Shown: positions 16,412-27,574, counted from the first letter of the stretch. The stretch is DNA of 64,000 bases from Arcticibacter tournemirensis (GCF_006716645.1 NZ_VFPL01000001.1:3472001-3536000), one strand, 5' to 3'. A program made the numbers and translations. The notes: generated by a model from the letters alone, not told the origin.

Positions 16412-16909
16412 ATGTCAATTATTGAAATGCTCTTAAAAGAACTGGATCAGGAATCACAGATCACACGCAAAATGCTGCAGCGTGTACCCGACGACAAGTA
16501 TGACTGGCAACCGCACGAAAAAAGTATGACCCTGCGACAGCTTGCTATACATGTTGCCGAACTACCATCCTGGATTATGATGGGACTTACCACCGACGAA
16601 CTTGATTTCGCCACCAGTCCTTACGATCCGGTGCCTGTTAACAACAATGCTCAGTTACTGGAGCTTTTTGAAAAATCGCTTGCAGAAGGCCGATCGCAGT
16701 TAGCTGCTGCAAATGAGGAGAAGCTGGAAGAAAAATGGACTCTTCGCAACGCAGACCAAATCTATTCGGTAATGACGAAAGGAGAAGTAGTAAGGCATTC
16801 TCTCAGCCAAACCATTCACCACCGCGCACAATTGGGTGTTTACCTGCGGCTATTGAACATTCCAATTCCGGGAACTTACGGACCAAGTGCTGATGAGCAG
16901 GGTTTTTAA
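16412..16909 (+). CDS. DinB-family protein
   Basis: 165 residues from the ATG at 16412 (a TTG further upstream is less likely). Four-helix-bundle DinB/YfiT-type protein: the metal histidines appear as LRQLAIHVAELP and as the late HHRAQLGVYLR. The motif DKYDWQPHEKSMTL is typical of the family. These proteins act as thiol-dependent metalloenzymes or have unknown roles after DNA damage; the substrate here is open. The downstream sugar dehydrogenase starts 38 bp later and may share its transcript. Confidence 0.87.
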   Translation: MSIIEMLLKELDQESQITRKMLQRVPDDKYDWQPHEKSMTLRQLAIHVAELPSWIMMGLTTDELDFATSPYDPVPVNNNAQLLELFEKSLAEGRSQLAAANEEKLEEKWTLRNADQIYSVMTKGEVVRHSLSQTIHHRAQLGVYLRLLNIPIPGTYGPSADEQGF

Positions 16910-16947
16910 ATAAATTCCCTATATTTATTGGTCTACAGACCTCCTTT

Positions 16948-18399
16948 ATGTTGAAATATTTAAGTACAATAGCCTTTATAGGATCAATAATCATTTTTTG
17001 TTCCAGCTTCAGTAAGCAGGCCGATAATTCGGCACAAATAGCAACGCTGCCTTCATTAAAAGATTCTTCCGGCTTTAAAAAGGCTGCGTTGAACTATACT
17101 ACTTACTGCGCCGGATGCCATGGCGAAAAAATGGATGCCTTTGTTGACCGTAAATGGAAATTTGGAAATTCACGTAAGGACTTATTCACTTCTATAAAAC
17201 TGGGGCATCCGAACGAAGGAATGCCTGCCTTCGACGCTACCTTTAGCGACGGGGAAATTTATCAGATATCTGATTATATCTTGCATGGCATAGAGAATGT
17301 AAGCAAATATTCCTTTAATGAGAGGCCATCCTCAAACATCTTTAAAACAGAGGAAATGACCATCAGGCTCGATACTGTGGCCAGAGGAATGGATGTTCCC
17401 TGGGGGATGGCCTTTTTACCCAATGGCGATATCCTCGTTACCGACCGAAACGGGTCATTCTATCGTGTAAAGAAAGATAAATCGCTTCAACCGATAGACG
17501 GTGCGCCCGAAGTGCTTAACCGCGGACAGGGCGGACTAATGGATGTTGTTCCCGATCCATCATTTAACGAGAACAAATTTATTTACCTCTCCTATTCTAA
17601 ATTCAGGAAGGAAGGCGATGCTGTTCTTGCAACTACGGCAATAATGAAGGCAAAGTTAGAGGGTGATAAATTGATTGAACAAAAAGACATATTTGTAGCG
17701 CTTCCTTATTCGCGCACGCAGCATCACTACGGCTCAAGAATGCAGTTCGGCAGAGACGGGTATTTATACTTTTCTGTTGGAGAAAGAGGCAATGAAAAGG
17801 AAAATCCGCAGCAGATAAAGGCCAATGATCTGGGCAAGATACACCGGATCAAAAGTGATGGCAGCATCCCATCTGATAATCCTTTTGTCAAAACTAAAGG
17901 TGCGGAGCCTTCTATCTATTCATATGGGCACCGCAATCCGCAGGCGCTCACCATACACCCGTTAACTGGTAAAATATGGGAGACGGAACATGGCCCCCGG
18001 GGCGGAGATGAGATTAACGTTATTGAACCTGGCAAAAACTATGGCTGGCCTGTAATTACCTATGGAATAAATTACAACGGCAAAATAATAAGTACCATCT
18101 CCTCAAAACCGGGAATGGTTCAGCCTCTGCATTACTGGATACCATCTATCGGTCCAAGCGGAATGGCATTTGTTACCGGCGACCGCTACAAGAGCTGGAA
18201 AGGTGATATTATGAGTGGTTCACTACGGTTTAAATATTTAAACCGCAGTGTCTTAAAGAACAACAAAGTGGTAAAAGAAGAAATCCTGTTCAAAAATATC
18301 GGGCGTGTGCGTGATGTAAGGATGGCTCCCGATGGCTACCTCTATATCGCTGTGGAATCCCCCGGAACTATTTATAAGCTCGTGCCGATAAACGAATAG
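16948..18399 (+). CDS. Cytochrome c / PQQ-dependent sugar dehydrogenase fusion
   Basis: 483 residues. A lipoprotein-type signal peptide (IIIFC) precedes a class I cytochrome c domain with heme site CAGCH and a later methionine ligand in EGMPAF. From about residue 135 follows a six-bladed propeller of the soluble glucose/aldose dehydrogenase (GSDH) type, with VPWGMAFLPNG, QHHYGSRMQFG, YGHRNPQ, EHGPRGGDE and SIGPSGMAF. It should oxidise a sugar or alcohol with PQQ in the periplasm and pass electrons through its own heme to the respiratory chain. No PQQ synthesis genes are in the window, so the cofactor would be scavenged or made elsewhere. Confidence 0.88.
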   Translation: MLKYLSTIAFIGSIIIFCSSFSKQADNSAQIATLPSLKDSSGFKKAALNYTTYCAGCHGEKMDAFVDRKWKFGNSRKDLFTSIKLGHPNEGMPAFDATFSDGEIYQISDYILHGIENVSKYSFNERPSSNIFKTEEMTIRLDTVARGMDVPWGMAFLPNGDILVTDRNGSFYRVKKDKSLQPIDGAPEVLNRGQGGLMDVVPDPSFNENKFIYLSYSKFRKEGDAVLATTAIMKAKLEGDKLIEQKDIFVALPYSRTQHHYGSRMQFGRDGYLYFSVGERGNEKENPQQIKANDLGKIHRIKSDGSIPSDNPFVKTKGAEPSIYSYGHRNPQALTIHPLTGKIWETEHGPRGGDEINVIEPGKNYGWPVITYGINYNGKIISTISSKPGMVQPLHYWIPSIGPSGMAFVTGDRYKSWKGDIMSGSLRFKYLNRSVLKNNKVVKEEILFKNIGRVRDVRMAPDGYLYIAVESPGTIYKLVPINE

Positions 18400-18403
18400 C
18401 GAT

Positions 18404-18694
18404 TCATTCTTCACTCAGCAACCGGTTCCATTGTGGATGACGCTTAAGGAATGTCGCTACATAAGAACAATAGGGTACCAGCTTTAAGCCGCGTTCCTCT
18501 ATGTCGTTGAATGCTTTTTCTACCATTCCGGCAGCGATTCCTTTGCCTTCGAGTTCTTCAGGCACTTCTGTATGCGTAAGGTAAATGATATTGTCCTTTA
18601 TCTCATAGTCGATAAAAGAAAGAAGTCCCTCAACTGTTAGTTCATACCGTTGCTTACTTTCATTATTTACCAGCTTAATATCGTTATATTTCAT
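18404..18694 (-). CDS. Small GNAT-like N-acetyltransferase
   Basis: 96 residues of the short GCN5-related type (YjdJ/NATD1-like). The acetyl-CoA loop is EELEGKGIAAGMVEKAF and the end LVPYCSYVATFLKRHPQW is characteristic. No signal peptide. Substrate unknown. The stop is only 4 bp from the stop of the convergent sugar dehydrogenase, so the two transcripts must overlap. Confidence 0.85.
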   Translation of the reverse strand: MKYNDIKLVNNESKQRYELTVEGLLSFIDYEIKDNIIYLTHTEVPEELEGKGIAAGMVEKAFNDIEERGLKLVPYCSYVATFLKRHPQWNRLLSEE

Positions 18695-18750
18695 ATAGTA
18701 CAGTGACTTTGAAGTTTAAAACAAAAAATTATAGATTTTTTAAATTTATT

Positions 18751-18780
18751 TGCAACCTTTCATACCTCGCTCCGTATAAT
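18751..18780 (+). promoter_or_regulatory. ECF-sigma-type promoter of a candidate small RNA
   Basis: TGCAACCTTT serves as -35 and CGTATAAT as -10. The core AAC and CGT are exactly 16 bp apart, the spacing typical of ECF sigma promoters. It points away from the GNAT gene and toward a short terminator-ended segment with no ORF. Confidence 0.55.
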
Positions 18781-18784
18781 CAAG

Positions 18785-18852
18785 TGTCCTCCCAAAGGAC
18801 ATGTTTTTCATAGGTAGATGTAGGGCTGAGTTTTTTAACTCGGCCCTTTTTT
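18785..18852 (+). ncRNA. Candidate small RNA, about 68 nt
   Basis: Lies on the plus strand between two minus-strand genes, directly after the ECF-type promoter. Two hairpins are visible: a 5' stem TGTCCT/AGGACA with loop CCCAA, then an unpaired linker containing GTTTTTCATAGG, then the stem GGGCTGAGTT/AACTCGGCCC and a run of six T. No start codon with a useful ORF exists. The structure is that of a discrete small RNA rather than a leader, because no plus-strand gene follows. Confidence 0.5.
18823..18852 (+). terminator. Rho-independent terminator of the candidate small RNA
   Basis: GGGCTGAGTT, loop TTTT, AACTCGGCCC (10-bp stem with one G-T pair) followed by TTTTTT. The T tract exists only on the plus strand, so it does not serve the flanking minus-strand genes. 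Confidence 0.8.
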
Positions 18853-18856
18853 ATTC

Positions 18857-20854
18857 CTATTGAAAAACGCTTTTTGCCTTCTTTACAGCTTTTTCGAGGT
18901 CAATCCCTTCGCCAAGTGCTCCTGCAAATAAATCCCCTTCTGTTCTCAGTCGCCCAATGGCATTGAATATGTTATAGTCTTTCATTTTCAATCCCGGTTT
19001 TACTTCGTCCCAGTGAAGCGGCATAGAAACAGTGGCGTTTGGCTTGGGGCGCAACGAGTACGGCCCGGCAATTGTGGCGCCCGGACGGTTCTGCAGAAAG
19101 TCGAGATACATTTTCCCTTTACGGTTCTTAATCTGCCTTTCAATACTGGTGTAACCTGGTATTTGCCGATGTACGATGTTGACCAGCAACCGGGCAAACA
19201 GCTGTGACTGATCGTATGTGTATTTAGCGCCCATCGGGATGTAGATATGTATGCCTGTGGACCCTGAGGTCTTGCAAAAACAGGGGACATCTATAGCGTC
19301 GAGCACCTTCTTAACCGTGAGCGCGGCTTCGATTACCTGTTCAAAAGTATTTTGATCGGGATCCAGATCAATAACACAGTAGTCGGGGTAATCCGGCGAC
19401 TGCACCCGTGAGAACCAGGGATTCATTTCAATGCATCCCAACGAAGCCATCCATAATAAGCTCGCTTCATCTTTAGGTACAAGAAACTCCTTATGCTCGC
19501 CGTCACTGGTTGTGTATGGAAATGTTTCTGCCCAGGCGGGGGCTTTGTCTTTTACGTTCTTCTGGTAAAAGCCTGGTTTGTTAATACCGTTCGGAAACCG
19601 GTTGAGCGACTGCGGACGATCTTTCAGATAAGGCATGATGTACTCGCCTACCTGATAGTAGTAGTTAAACAGATCGCGCTTTGTTATGCCATCCTCCGGC
19701 CAGTACACCTTGCTGAGGTTGGTAAATTTGATATCATGCCCGCAAATCTTACGTACCTGAGTCTCGTCTTTTGGATTTAGAAGCGACTTCCGTGTTTTAT
19801 CTTTCGGCGCAGCAATCATTTTCTGCCTCAATGGTTCAGGCTCATCCTTCACTACCTCATCCGTATGTGCTGCCTTTTCGCGAACTACGTCCCTTGCTTT
19901 TTTATCCTCACGCAAGCCTTCAAAAGACGGATGTCTGAACACGCCGTCTTCTGTTACTTCCGCAAAGCTAACTTCACAAACAAGCTCCGGCCTCAACCAG
20001 ATGGCATCGGCCCTGGGCGGGTTCGGGCGAAACCGCGAGGGCTTATTATAGTCTGGCACCGTATGAAAGGGACAGTCATCAGCAATCATGGGCCTGAATC
20101 TCTCCATCAGTTCTTTTTGCACTTTCACGCTGAAGCCAGTGCCAACTTTACCGACGTATTGAAGCGTATCGCCTTCGTATACACCTAACAGCAGGGAACT
20201 AAACAGTTTGGTGCTCCCTTCATTCCTGGTAAAACCTCCAACCACTACTTCCTGACGTTTATGAATCTTAATTTTAAGCCATTCGCGCGAACGAAAGTCA
20301 GGTATGTACAAACTGTCCGCTTTCTTTGCAATGATTCCCTCGAGCCCCATACGCTGCGCTGCGTGAAAAAACTCCGTACCATTCGCCCTGAAAACCTCGC
20401 TCAATCGTATCCGGTCGTCAGCTAACGGAAGAACTTCTTTTAAAATAGCCTGACGCTGAGATAATGGCAACTCCATCAAATTTTTTCCATCATACCACAA
20501 GATGTCGAATACGTAAAACACAAGATCGCCGTCGGCTTCACTTCTCCAGTTTTGTAAGGATGAAAAATTTGACACCCCTTTATCGTTCAGCACCATAATC
20601 TCACCGTCAAAAACAGCATTGATATTCCATTGCTTCAGGATATGATATAGTGGATAAAACTTTTCATTAAAGGATTTCTTATTCCGCGACATCAGTTCTA
20701 CTTCTCCCCCCTTTATAAAAGCAAGCGCCCTGTATCCATCCCACTTAACCTCATATACCCAGTCGGGATCGTCAAAAGGTTCATCTACAAGCGTGGCAAG
20801 CATCGGCTTGATGCCTTCAGGAAATTCGGATTTGGGAGCTTTCGCGGGGGCCAT
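18857..20854 (-). CDS. ligD: LigD, ATP-dependent DNA ligase-polymerase
   Basis: 665 residues. The ligase domain comes first (about 10-310) with adenylated lysine K37 in YEVKWDGYRAL and later EGIIAKK and REWLKIKIHK motifs. The OB fold follows, then the primase-like polymerase domain (about 375-650) starting LSKVYWPEDGITKRDL, with VIDLDPD for metal binding and the KTSGSTGIHIY signature. It joins and fills double-strand breaks in bacterial non-homologous end joining. The N-terminal phosphoesterase domain found in many LigD proteins is absent, and no ku gene is present in the window. Start at 20854 lies inside a short tandem repeat. Confidence 0.95.
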   Translation of the reverse strand: MAPAKAPKSEFPEGIKPMLATLVDEPFDDPDWVYEVKWDGYRALAFIKGGEVELMSRNKKSFNEKFYPLYHILKQWNINAVFDGEIMVLNDKGVSNFSSLQNWRSEADGDLVFYVFDILWYDGKNLMELPLSQRQAILKEVLPLADDRIRLSEVFRANGTEFFHAAQRMGLEGIIAKKADSLYIPDFRSREWLKIKIHKRQEVVVGGFTRNEGSTKLFSSLLLGVYEGDTLQYVGKVGTGFSVKVQKELMERFRPMIADDCPFHTVPDYNKPSRFRPNPPRADAIWLRPELVCEVSFAEVTEDGVFRHPSFEGLREDKKARDVVREKAAHTDEVVKDEPEPLRQKMIAAPKDKTRKSLLNPKDETQVRKICGHDIKFTNLSKVYWPEDGITKRDLFNYYYQVGEYIMPYLKDRPQSLNRFPNGINKPGFYQKNVKDKAPAWAETFPYTTSDGEHKEFLVPKDEASLLWMASLGCIEMNPWFSRVQSPDYPDYCVIDLDPDQNTFEQVIEAALTVKKVLDAIDVPCFCKTSGSTGIHIYIPMGAKYTYDQSQLFARLLVNIVHRQIPGYTSIERQIKNRKGKMYLDFLQNRPGATIAGPYSLRPKPNATVSMPLHWDEVKPGLKMKDYNIFNAIGRLRTEGDLFAGALGEGIDLEKAVKKAKSVFQ

Positions 20855-20904
20855 AAGTAGTAAGTTATAAGTAGTAAGTTATAAGTAATAAGTTGTAAGT
20901 AAAT
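20854..20904. repeat. Tandem 14-bp repeat at the ligD start
   Basis: Unit TAAGTAGTAAGTTA occurs twice perfectly, then once with three differences, then partially. The array begins at the ligD start codon and covers its leader, so copy-number change could alter translation. Confidence 0.8.
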
Positions 20905-21056
20905 CTCTATTTTACAGAGTTGTTCTATCCTTAACTTAACAGACGATTAACCAGAAATACATGGAAATAGTTTGCCCCGGGCAGCATTCACAGAGATTTA
21001 CACTTTATTAGTTACTTTTACGGAATTGTTAATTTATCATTAAGAAAACAGTATAC

Positions 21057-21932
21057 ATGTTTGATATCTGCTGTATAGGACACATTACCTTAGATAAAGT
21101 CATTACTCCCGGTTCGGAAGTAAATATGCCGGGGGGCACTTCTTTTTATTTTTCAAACGCCCTAAGCAACATGGACGTGAGCTACAGCCTGCTTACCTCT
21201 ATCGCCGCCAGCGAAAGTTATATTATCGATGGTTTGAATGCAAAGGGAATACATACTGAAGTATTCTGGGGAAAACATACTGTTTGCTTTGAAAATATCT
21301 ATAGCTTCGATCAGGATCACCGGCAACAGCGGGTACTCGAAAAGGCCGATCCTTTCAATATGGCTCAGCTGAGCCATGTTAATGCCAAAATATATCACCT
21401 CGGTCCCCTGCTCGCAGACGATATACCGGTTAACATGATTGAACATCTGTCGCAGAAAGGAATTGTGTCGCTTGATGTTCAGGGATATCTCCGTGAAGTG
21501 AAAGATCAGCAGGTGCTGGCTATCGACTGGCTTGAAAAGAAAGCAGCCCTTCCCCATGTAGGGATCCTGAAAGCCAACGAAACCGAAATGGAAGTATTGA
21601 CAGGGTGTATCGACATCCGTGAAGGCGCAAAAGCCCTGGCCGGAATGGGTGTAAAAGAAGTGGTGATTACCCTGGGCAGCAAAGGGTCTGTAATCTATTC
21701 TGAAGGAGTTTTTCACAACATCCCTGCTTACAAACCCACAGCGGTGGTAGATGCAACGGGTTGCGGCGACACGTATATGGCTGGGTATTTATACAAAAAA
21801 TCGAAAGGAGCTTCCTGCTATGAGGCAGGTACCTTCGCAGCGGCGATGGCAACCTTAAAGATCGGAACTTCGGGTCCTTTTTCGGGCACCAGTGAGGAGG
21901 TGATAAAATTATTATCAGCGAACCTGCAGTAG
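21057..21932 (+). CDS. PfkB-family carbohydrate kinase
   Basis: 291 residues of the ribokinase/PfkB fold. The N-terminal GHITLDKV and PGGTSFYFSNAL segments form the substrate site. The C-terminal signature VDATGCGDTYMAGYL holds the catalytic aspartate and the anion hole; the usual GAGD reads GCGD here. ITLGSKGSV is the second conserved segment. It phosphorylates a sugar or nucleoside with ATP in the cytoplasm. The substrate is not deducible; adenosine or inositol-pathway sugars are possible for this subgroup. Confidence 0.87.
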   Translation: MFDICCIGHITLDKVITPGSEVNMPGGTSFYFSNALSNMDVSYSLLTSIAASESYIIDGLNAKGIHTEVFWGKHTVCFENIYSFDQDHRQQRVLEKADPFNMAQLSHVNAKIYHLGPLLADDIPVNMIEHLSQKGIVSLDVQGYLREVKDQQVLAIDWLEKKAALPHVGILKANETEMEVLTGCIDIREGAKALAGMGVKEVVITLGSKGSVIYSEGVFHNIPAYKPTAVVDATGCGDTYMAGYLYKKSKGASCYEAGTFAAAMATLKIGTSGPFSGTSEEVIKLLSANLQ

Positions 21933-21969
21933 CACGGGCTTAATGCCCGGGTTCAGTTCATAACAATGC

Positions 21970-23448
21970 TTATTGCCACTCCGAAAATCGCTTTTTCAGG
22001 AGAACAGAGAACTTACCGGGACGATAGGAAGCGATGCTCCGGAGCACGAGATTCTCCCGCATTCCGGAGCGTATCCTTTTGTGCATATATCCCACTACCC
22101 TGTCCTTCTCTACTTCTCCCTGTTCTTTAATGCCGGGCAGCAAACGAAGAGAGAGCATGGCGAGCAAGCCGCCAATGACAAAAAAGAAGTTAAGTCCCTT
22201 CAGACTGATCATTTGAATAACCGTTACCCCATGGGCTCCCTGCCACTGAAAATTCCATTCCAGCTCATGATGTGAAAAGTAATCGGCCATCATACCTGCG
22301 AGCAAAGGCGCCATTGCAGCACACAAAGAGACGATAATGTTCTTTACAGCCATATACGACATGGCGTCTTCACGCGGCGCTAGCTTAATTCCGATATTGG
22401 AGACAGCAAGGTTAATACCGGCTGTTGATATGCCGCTGAAGATATTTATGACAGCAAGCAATATTATGCTGTATAACTGACCTGAAGGAAGAGATGTAAA
22501 GGCCATAGCCATAATACAGGAAATGTATACCGGAGCACAGATGCGGATAATGGTTTTATTGCTGTACCTGTCGGTATACCGTCCCCATAATTTCAGAGAT
22601 GATATGCTGCTTAGCTGACCAAGAATGGTGAATGCCATGACATAAGATAAAGGGAGGCCGATTGTTTTCATCATATAAACAGAAAAGAACGGCACTGCAA
22701 GATCGAGGGCAAAACTCCAGAATGAATTAAAGAAGATCAGCTTCCGAAAGTTCGGGTCTCTCAGGGGCTTTTGAAACGACGTAAGTACTTTGCCGCTGTC
22801 GGGCTCAGCTTTTGGTTCAGGAGCCTTTGAAAGTAAATAGACACCTAACATTCCCACTCCGGATCCAACTAAGAACATCACGAAATACGCGGTATTCACC
22901 ATATCAGGATGATGCACCTTCATGAAGTCAATAAAAAAAGCAACCAGCAGGCTCGTGGTAATACTCAGAATCTGCATCAACCTGGTCCTGTAGGAGAAAT
23001 ACTGTCCGAGTGTTTTTTCGGGAACCAGGTCTTTCATCCATGAATTCCAGCTCGCTGATGCCAGTGAGCCGAAAAAGTAGTGCACGGTTAAAAGGGCGAT
23101 GAGGAAATTCACATTTGCACTTTTCCCGAAAATAAATGGGATGGCACCAATGATTAACAATGCCAGCCGCGCCACAACAGAAGTAAGCACGGCTATTGCC
23201 CGGCGGTTGTTGAATGTATGCACCAGCCAAATTGACGCAAGCTGAAATACATTGGTAAATATTGGAAGCGAAGCCAGTAGCCCGATCTGGAAATTCGAAG
23301 CTCCCATAAACACAGCCATCGAAACCAAAAATGTGCCCCCCGTAAGGTTCACCATTACTTCGCCGGCCAGACTTTCTTTCACTATATATCGAAGACCACT
23401 TTGTGTCTGTTCATCCGTAAGTTTTACGGAGGGTGATAAAAACTTCAT
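21970..23448 (-). CDS. MFS transporter
   Basis: About 492 residues from the ATG at 23448, preferred because MKFLSPSVKLTDEQTQSGLRY gives a normal cytosolic N-terminus; an ATG at 23523 is an alternative. The open frame extends to 23772, but that extension has no homologous look and includes a repeat array. About twelve hydrophobic helices are visible, with SWNSWMKDLVPEKTLGQYFSYR in the position of the loop 2-3 signature. The protein belongs to a Bacteroidota-type MFS group without assigned substrate. No pathway genes adjoin it on the same strand. Confidence 0.85.
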   Translation of the reverse strand: MKFLSPSVKLTDEQTQSGLRYIVKESLAGEVMVNLTGGTFLVSMAVFMGASNFQIGLLASLPIFTNVFQLASIWLVHTFNNRRAIAVLTSVVARLALLIIGAIPFIFGKSANVNFLIALLTVHYFFGSLASASWNSWMKDLVPEKTLGQYFSYRTRLMQILSITTSLLVAFFIDFMKVHHPDMVNTAYFVMFLVGSGVGMLGVYLLSKAPEPKAEPDSGKVLTSFQKPLRDPNFRKLIFFNSFWSFALDLAVPFFSVYMMKTIGLPLSYVMAFTILGQLSSISSLKLWGRYTDRYSNKTIIRICAPVYISCIMAMAFTSLPSGQLYSIILLAVINIFSGISTAGINLAVSNIGIKLAPREDAMSYMAVKNIIVSLCAAMAPLLAGMMADYFSHHELEWNFQWQGAHGVTVIQMISLKGLNFFFVIGGLLAMLSLRLLPGIKEQGEVEKDRVVGYMHKRIRSGMRENLVLRSIASYRPGKFSVLLKKRFSEWQ

Positions 23449-23663
23449 TATTCTCGTGAGTCCTGTTACGATCCCGCTTAAAAAGATGTTACAACAATCT
23501 TTAAACAGCTTTTTTGCCTGCATCGGGAGTAAGCGGGATATATTTTCAGTCCTGCTCAAAATCAAGGATCTCCTGGTCGTGTTAAGGTGTGAAATCATGT
23601 CATTGCGCTGGACAAACATAGAACGCCACGGTTGATTTTCATAGCAATAACAGGCTTGTGGCA

Positions 23664-23713
23664 TAGTATGACGCTGTTTGACATAATTTGACACGGTTTG
23701 ACACTGTTTGGCG
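23664..23713. repeat. 10-bp phased repeats, unit near CTGTTTGACA
   Basis: Consecutive 10-mers read TAGTATGACG, CTGTTTGACA, TAATTTGACA, CGGTTTGACA, CTGTTTGGCG. The core TTTGACA recurs exactly one helical turn apart, 140-220 bp upstream of the MFS gene. Confidence 0.7.
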
Positions 23714-23825
23714 ATGAGAAAACGAACGGCACAGGGGTATACGATTATGGAATGTACATCAACCGGACCCAACTGGGTCTCCGGATGCCTCCCGGATCTC
23801 TCTTTACCGTCTGTTTATTTACATG

Positions 23826-24012
23826 CTGACGAACAGCTATCGAATAACTGACGAACAACTGTAAAGCAATTGACGAACGTTCGACAAGGCGGCGACAAGC
23901 ATCTGACGAGGAAAAAGCAAGCCGGCAACGCAAGAGAAACGAGAGGAAAGCAAACATCTATCGAACAGCTGTCAAACAAGCCTTGAGACAGTTCAAATAA
24001 GTGTGTCAAAAC
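23826..24012. repeat. Degenerate 11-bp periodic array
   Basis: Cutting the sequence into 11-mers from 23826 gives CTGACGAACAG, CTATCGAATAA, CTGACGAACAA, CTGTAAAGCAA, TTGACGAACGT and so on, returning to CTATCGAACAG and CTGTCAAACAA at 23958-23979. The consensus is CTGACGAACAA; the middle units (about 23907-23957) are badly eroded but keep phase. The 673-bp gap between the MFS gene and the GH97 gene is otherwise without genes. Confidence 0.75.
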
Positions 24013-24044
24013 ATTCACACCCTTGATTAAACGGATGGTATTCA

Positions 24045-24083
24045 AACAAAAACGCAGAGACAACGATATTACCTCTGCGTTTT
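24045..24083 (-). terminator. Terminator of the GH97 gene
   Basis: AAAACGCAGAG and CTCTGCGTTTT form an 11-bp perfect stem 38 bp past the GH97 stop; on the minus strand it runs into TTTTTGTTTG. Confidence 0.8.
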
Positions 24084-24121
24084 AACGAACAGAACTTTAA
24101 TGCCTGCAGGCAGTCTGATCT

Positions 24122-26326
<2,205 letters not shown>

Positions 26327-26487
26327 TTATTAGGGTTTATTAACGCTTTTTTTATTTGTAGTCCTTATTCAGGCCGGTCAAATATAGCGTGATTTATCAT
26401 TTCCCCGAAAATTAAACTGCGCTTACCCTGGCAGGGCCCAACCTAAGCATCTGGCTGTGATTGGTTTTGAACGAGCTATTTTAATAT

Positions 26488-27570
26488 TCACTTGCTTAAA
26501 ATGGCAGCCTTAGGATAGTATTTATTACGCAGCCAGAAGGCTACATTCACCAGCGCTATCAGGGCCGGAACTTCAACGAGAGGTCCGATAACACCGGCAA
26601 AGGCTTGTCCGGAGTTTATTCCGAAGACTCCGATGGCGACAGCAATGGCAAGTTCAAAATTATTACCGGCAGCGGTAAAGGCAATAGATGCGTTCTGGGA
26701 ATAATCTGCTCCCAACGATTTGCCAAAAAAGAAGCTCACGATGAACATAATGGCAAAGTAAATCACCAGGGGAATAGCAATGCGTACCACGTCGAATGGG
26801 ATCTGAACAATCAGCTCTCCTTTTAAACTGAACATCACCACAATGGTAAACAGCAAAGCGATGAGGGTGACAGGTGAAATAAAAGGAATGAACTTCTCTG
26901 AGAACCATTCAGGTCCTTTGAATTTAATCAGCAGCCAACGGCTGATCACTCCTGCAGCAAAGGGAATTCCTAAATAAATACCTACGGATTTTGCGATCTC
27001 GCCCATACTTACATCTACCACAGACCCTTCCATACCGAACAGCGGGAGAAGCACTGTGATAAATACGTAAGCATACACGCTATACAGCAATACCTGGAAA
27101 ATGCTGTTCAGCGCCACCAGACCGGCTGCATATTCCCTGCTTCCTTCAGCAAGCTCATTCCATACTATAACCATAGCGATGCAGCGTGCAAGTCCAATCA
27201 TAATCAGCCCGATCATGTACTCGGGCTTGTCATGAAGAAAAGTAACGGCCAGGATGAACATCAGAACAGGGCCGATAACCCAGTTCAATATCAGGGAAGC
27301 ACTGAGTATCTTCGTGTTCCGGAAAACCTCACCGAGGCTTTCGTATTTCACTTTGGCAAGTGGCGGATACATCATCAGTATTAAGCCGATAGCCAAAGGA
27401 ATATTGGTTGTTCCGCTGGAGTATGAATTGATGAAGGTGGCCGATGAGGGAACAAAATACCCGAGCGCGACCCCGATACCCATTGCCAGAAATATCCAGA
27501 GAGTTAAGTACCGGTCTAAAAAACCCAACTTTTTGCGTCCGGCCGCCGGGGCACAGTTATTTGCACTCAT
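26488..27570 (-). CDS. acr3: Acr3-type arsenite efflux permease
   Basis: 360 residues, about ten membrane helices. The conserved cysteine for As(III) lies in GLARCIAMV and the late motif is [20 protein letters not shown], both typical of the Acr3/BASS family. It exports As(OH)3, which ArsC generates from arsenate. The start is 4 bp from the arsC stop, so it is the last gene of the arsR-arsM-arsC-acr3 operon. Confidence 0.95.
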   Translation of the reverse strand: MSANNCAPAAGRKKLGFLDRYLTLWIFLAMGIGVALGYFVPSSATFINSYSSGTTNIPLAIGLILMMYPPLAKVKYESLGEVFRNTKILSASLILNWVIGPVLMFILAVTFLHDKPEYMIGLIMIGLARCIAMVIVWNELAEGSREYAAGLVALNSIFQVLLYSVYAYVFITVLLPLFGMEGSVVDVSMGEIAKSVGIYLGIPFAAGVISRWLLIKFKGPEWFSEKFIPFISPVTLIALLFTIVVMFSLKGELIVQIPFDVVRIAIPLVIYFAIMFIVSFFFGKSLGADYSQNASIAFTAAGNNFELAIAVAIGVFGINSGQAFAGVIGPLVEVPALIALVNVAFWLRNKYYPKAAILSK

Positions 27571-27574
27571 ATTA

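Noticed and set aside
21162-21716. 184-codon minus-strand ORF inside the PfkB kinase gene
   Set aside because: Shadow of a clear kinase reading frame; no RBS or family features.
23449-23772. N-terminal extension of the MFS transporter to 600 residues
   Set aside because: The extra 80-108 codons have no transporter-like character and include the 10-bp repeat array; ATGs at 23448 or 23523 give normal N-termini.
23826-24012. CRISPR array
   Set aside because: Units are 11 bp and contiguous, without repeat-spacer alternation, and no cas genes are present.
23745-24063. Cys/Ser/Leu-rich minus-strand ORFs with repeating RQLFDSCS-like peptides
   Set aside because: The repeating peptide is what the 11-bp DNA array produces when translated; no start signal or family support.
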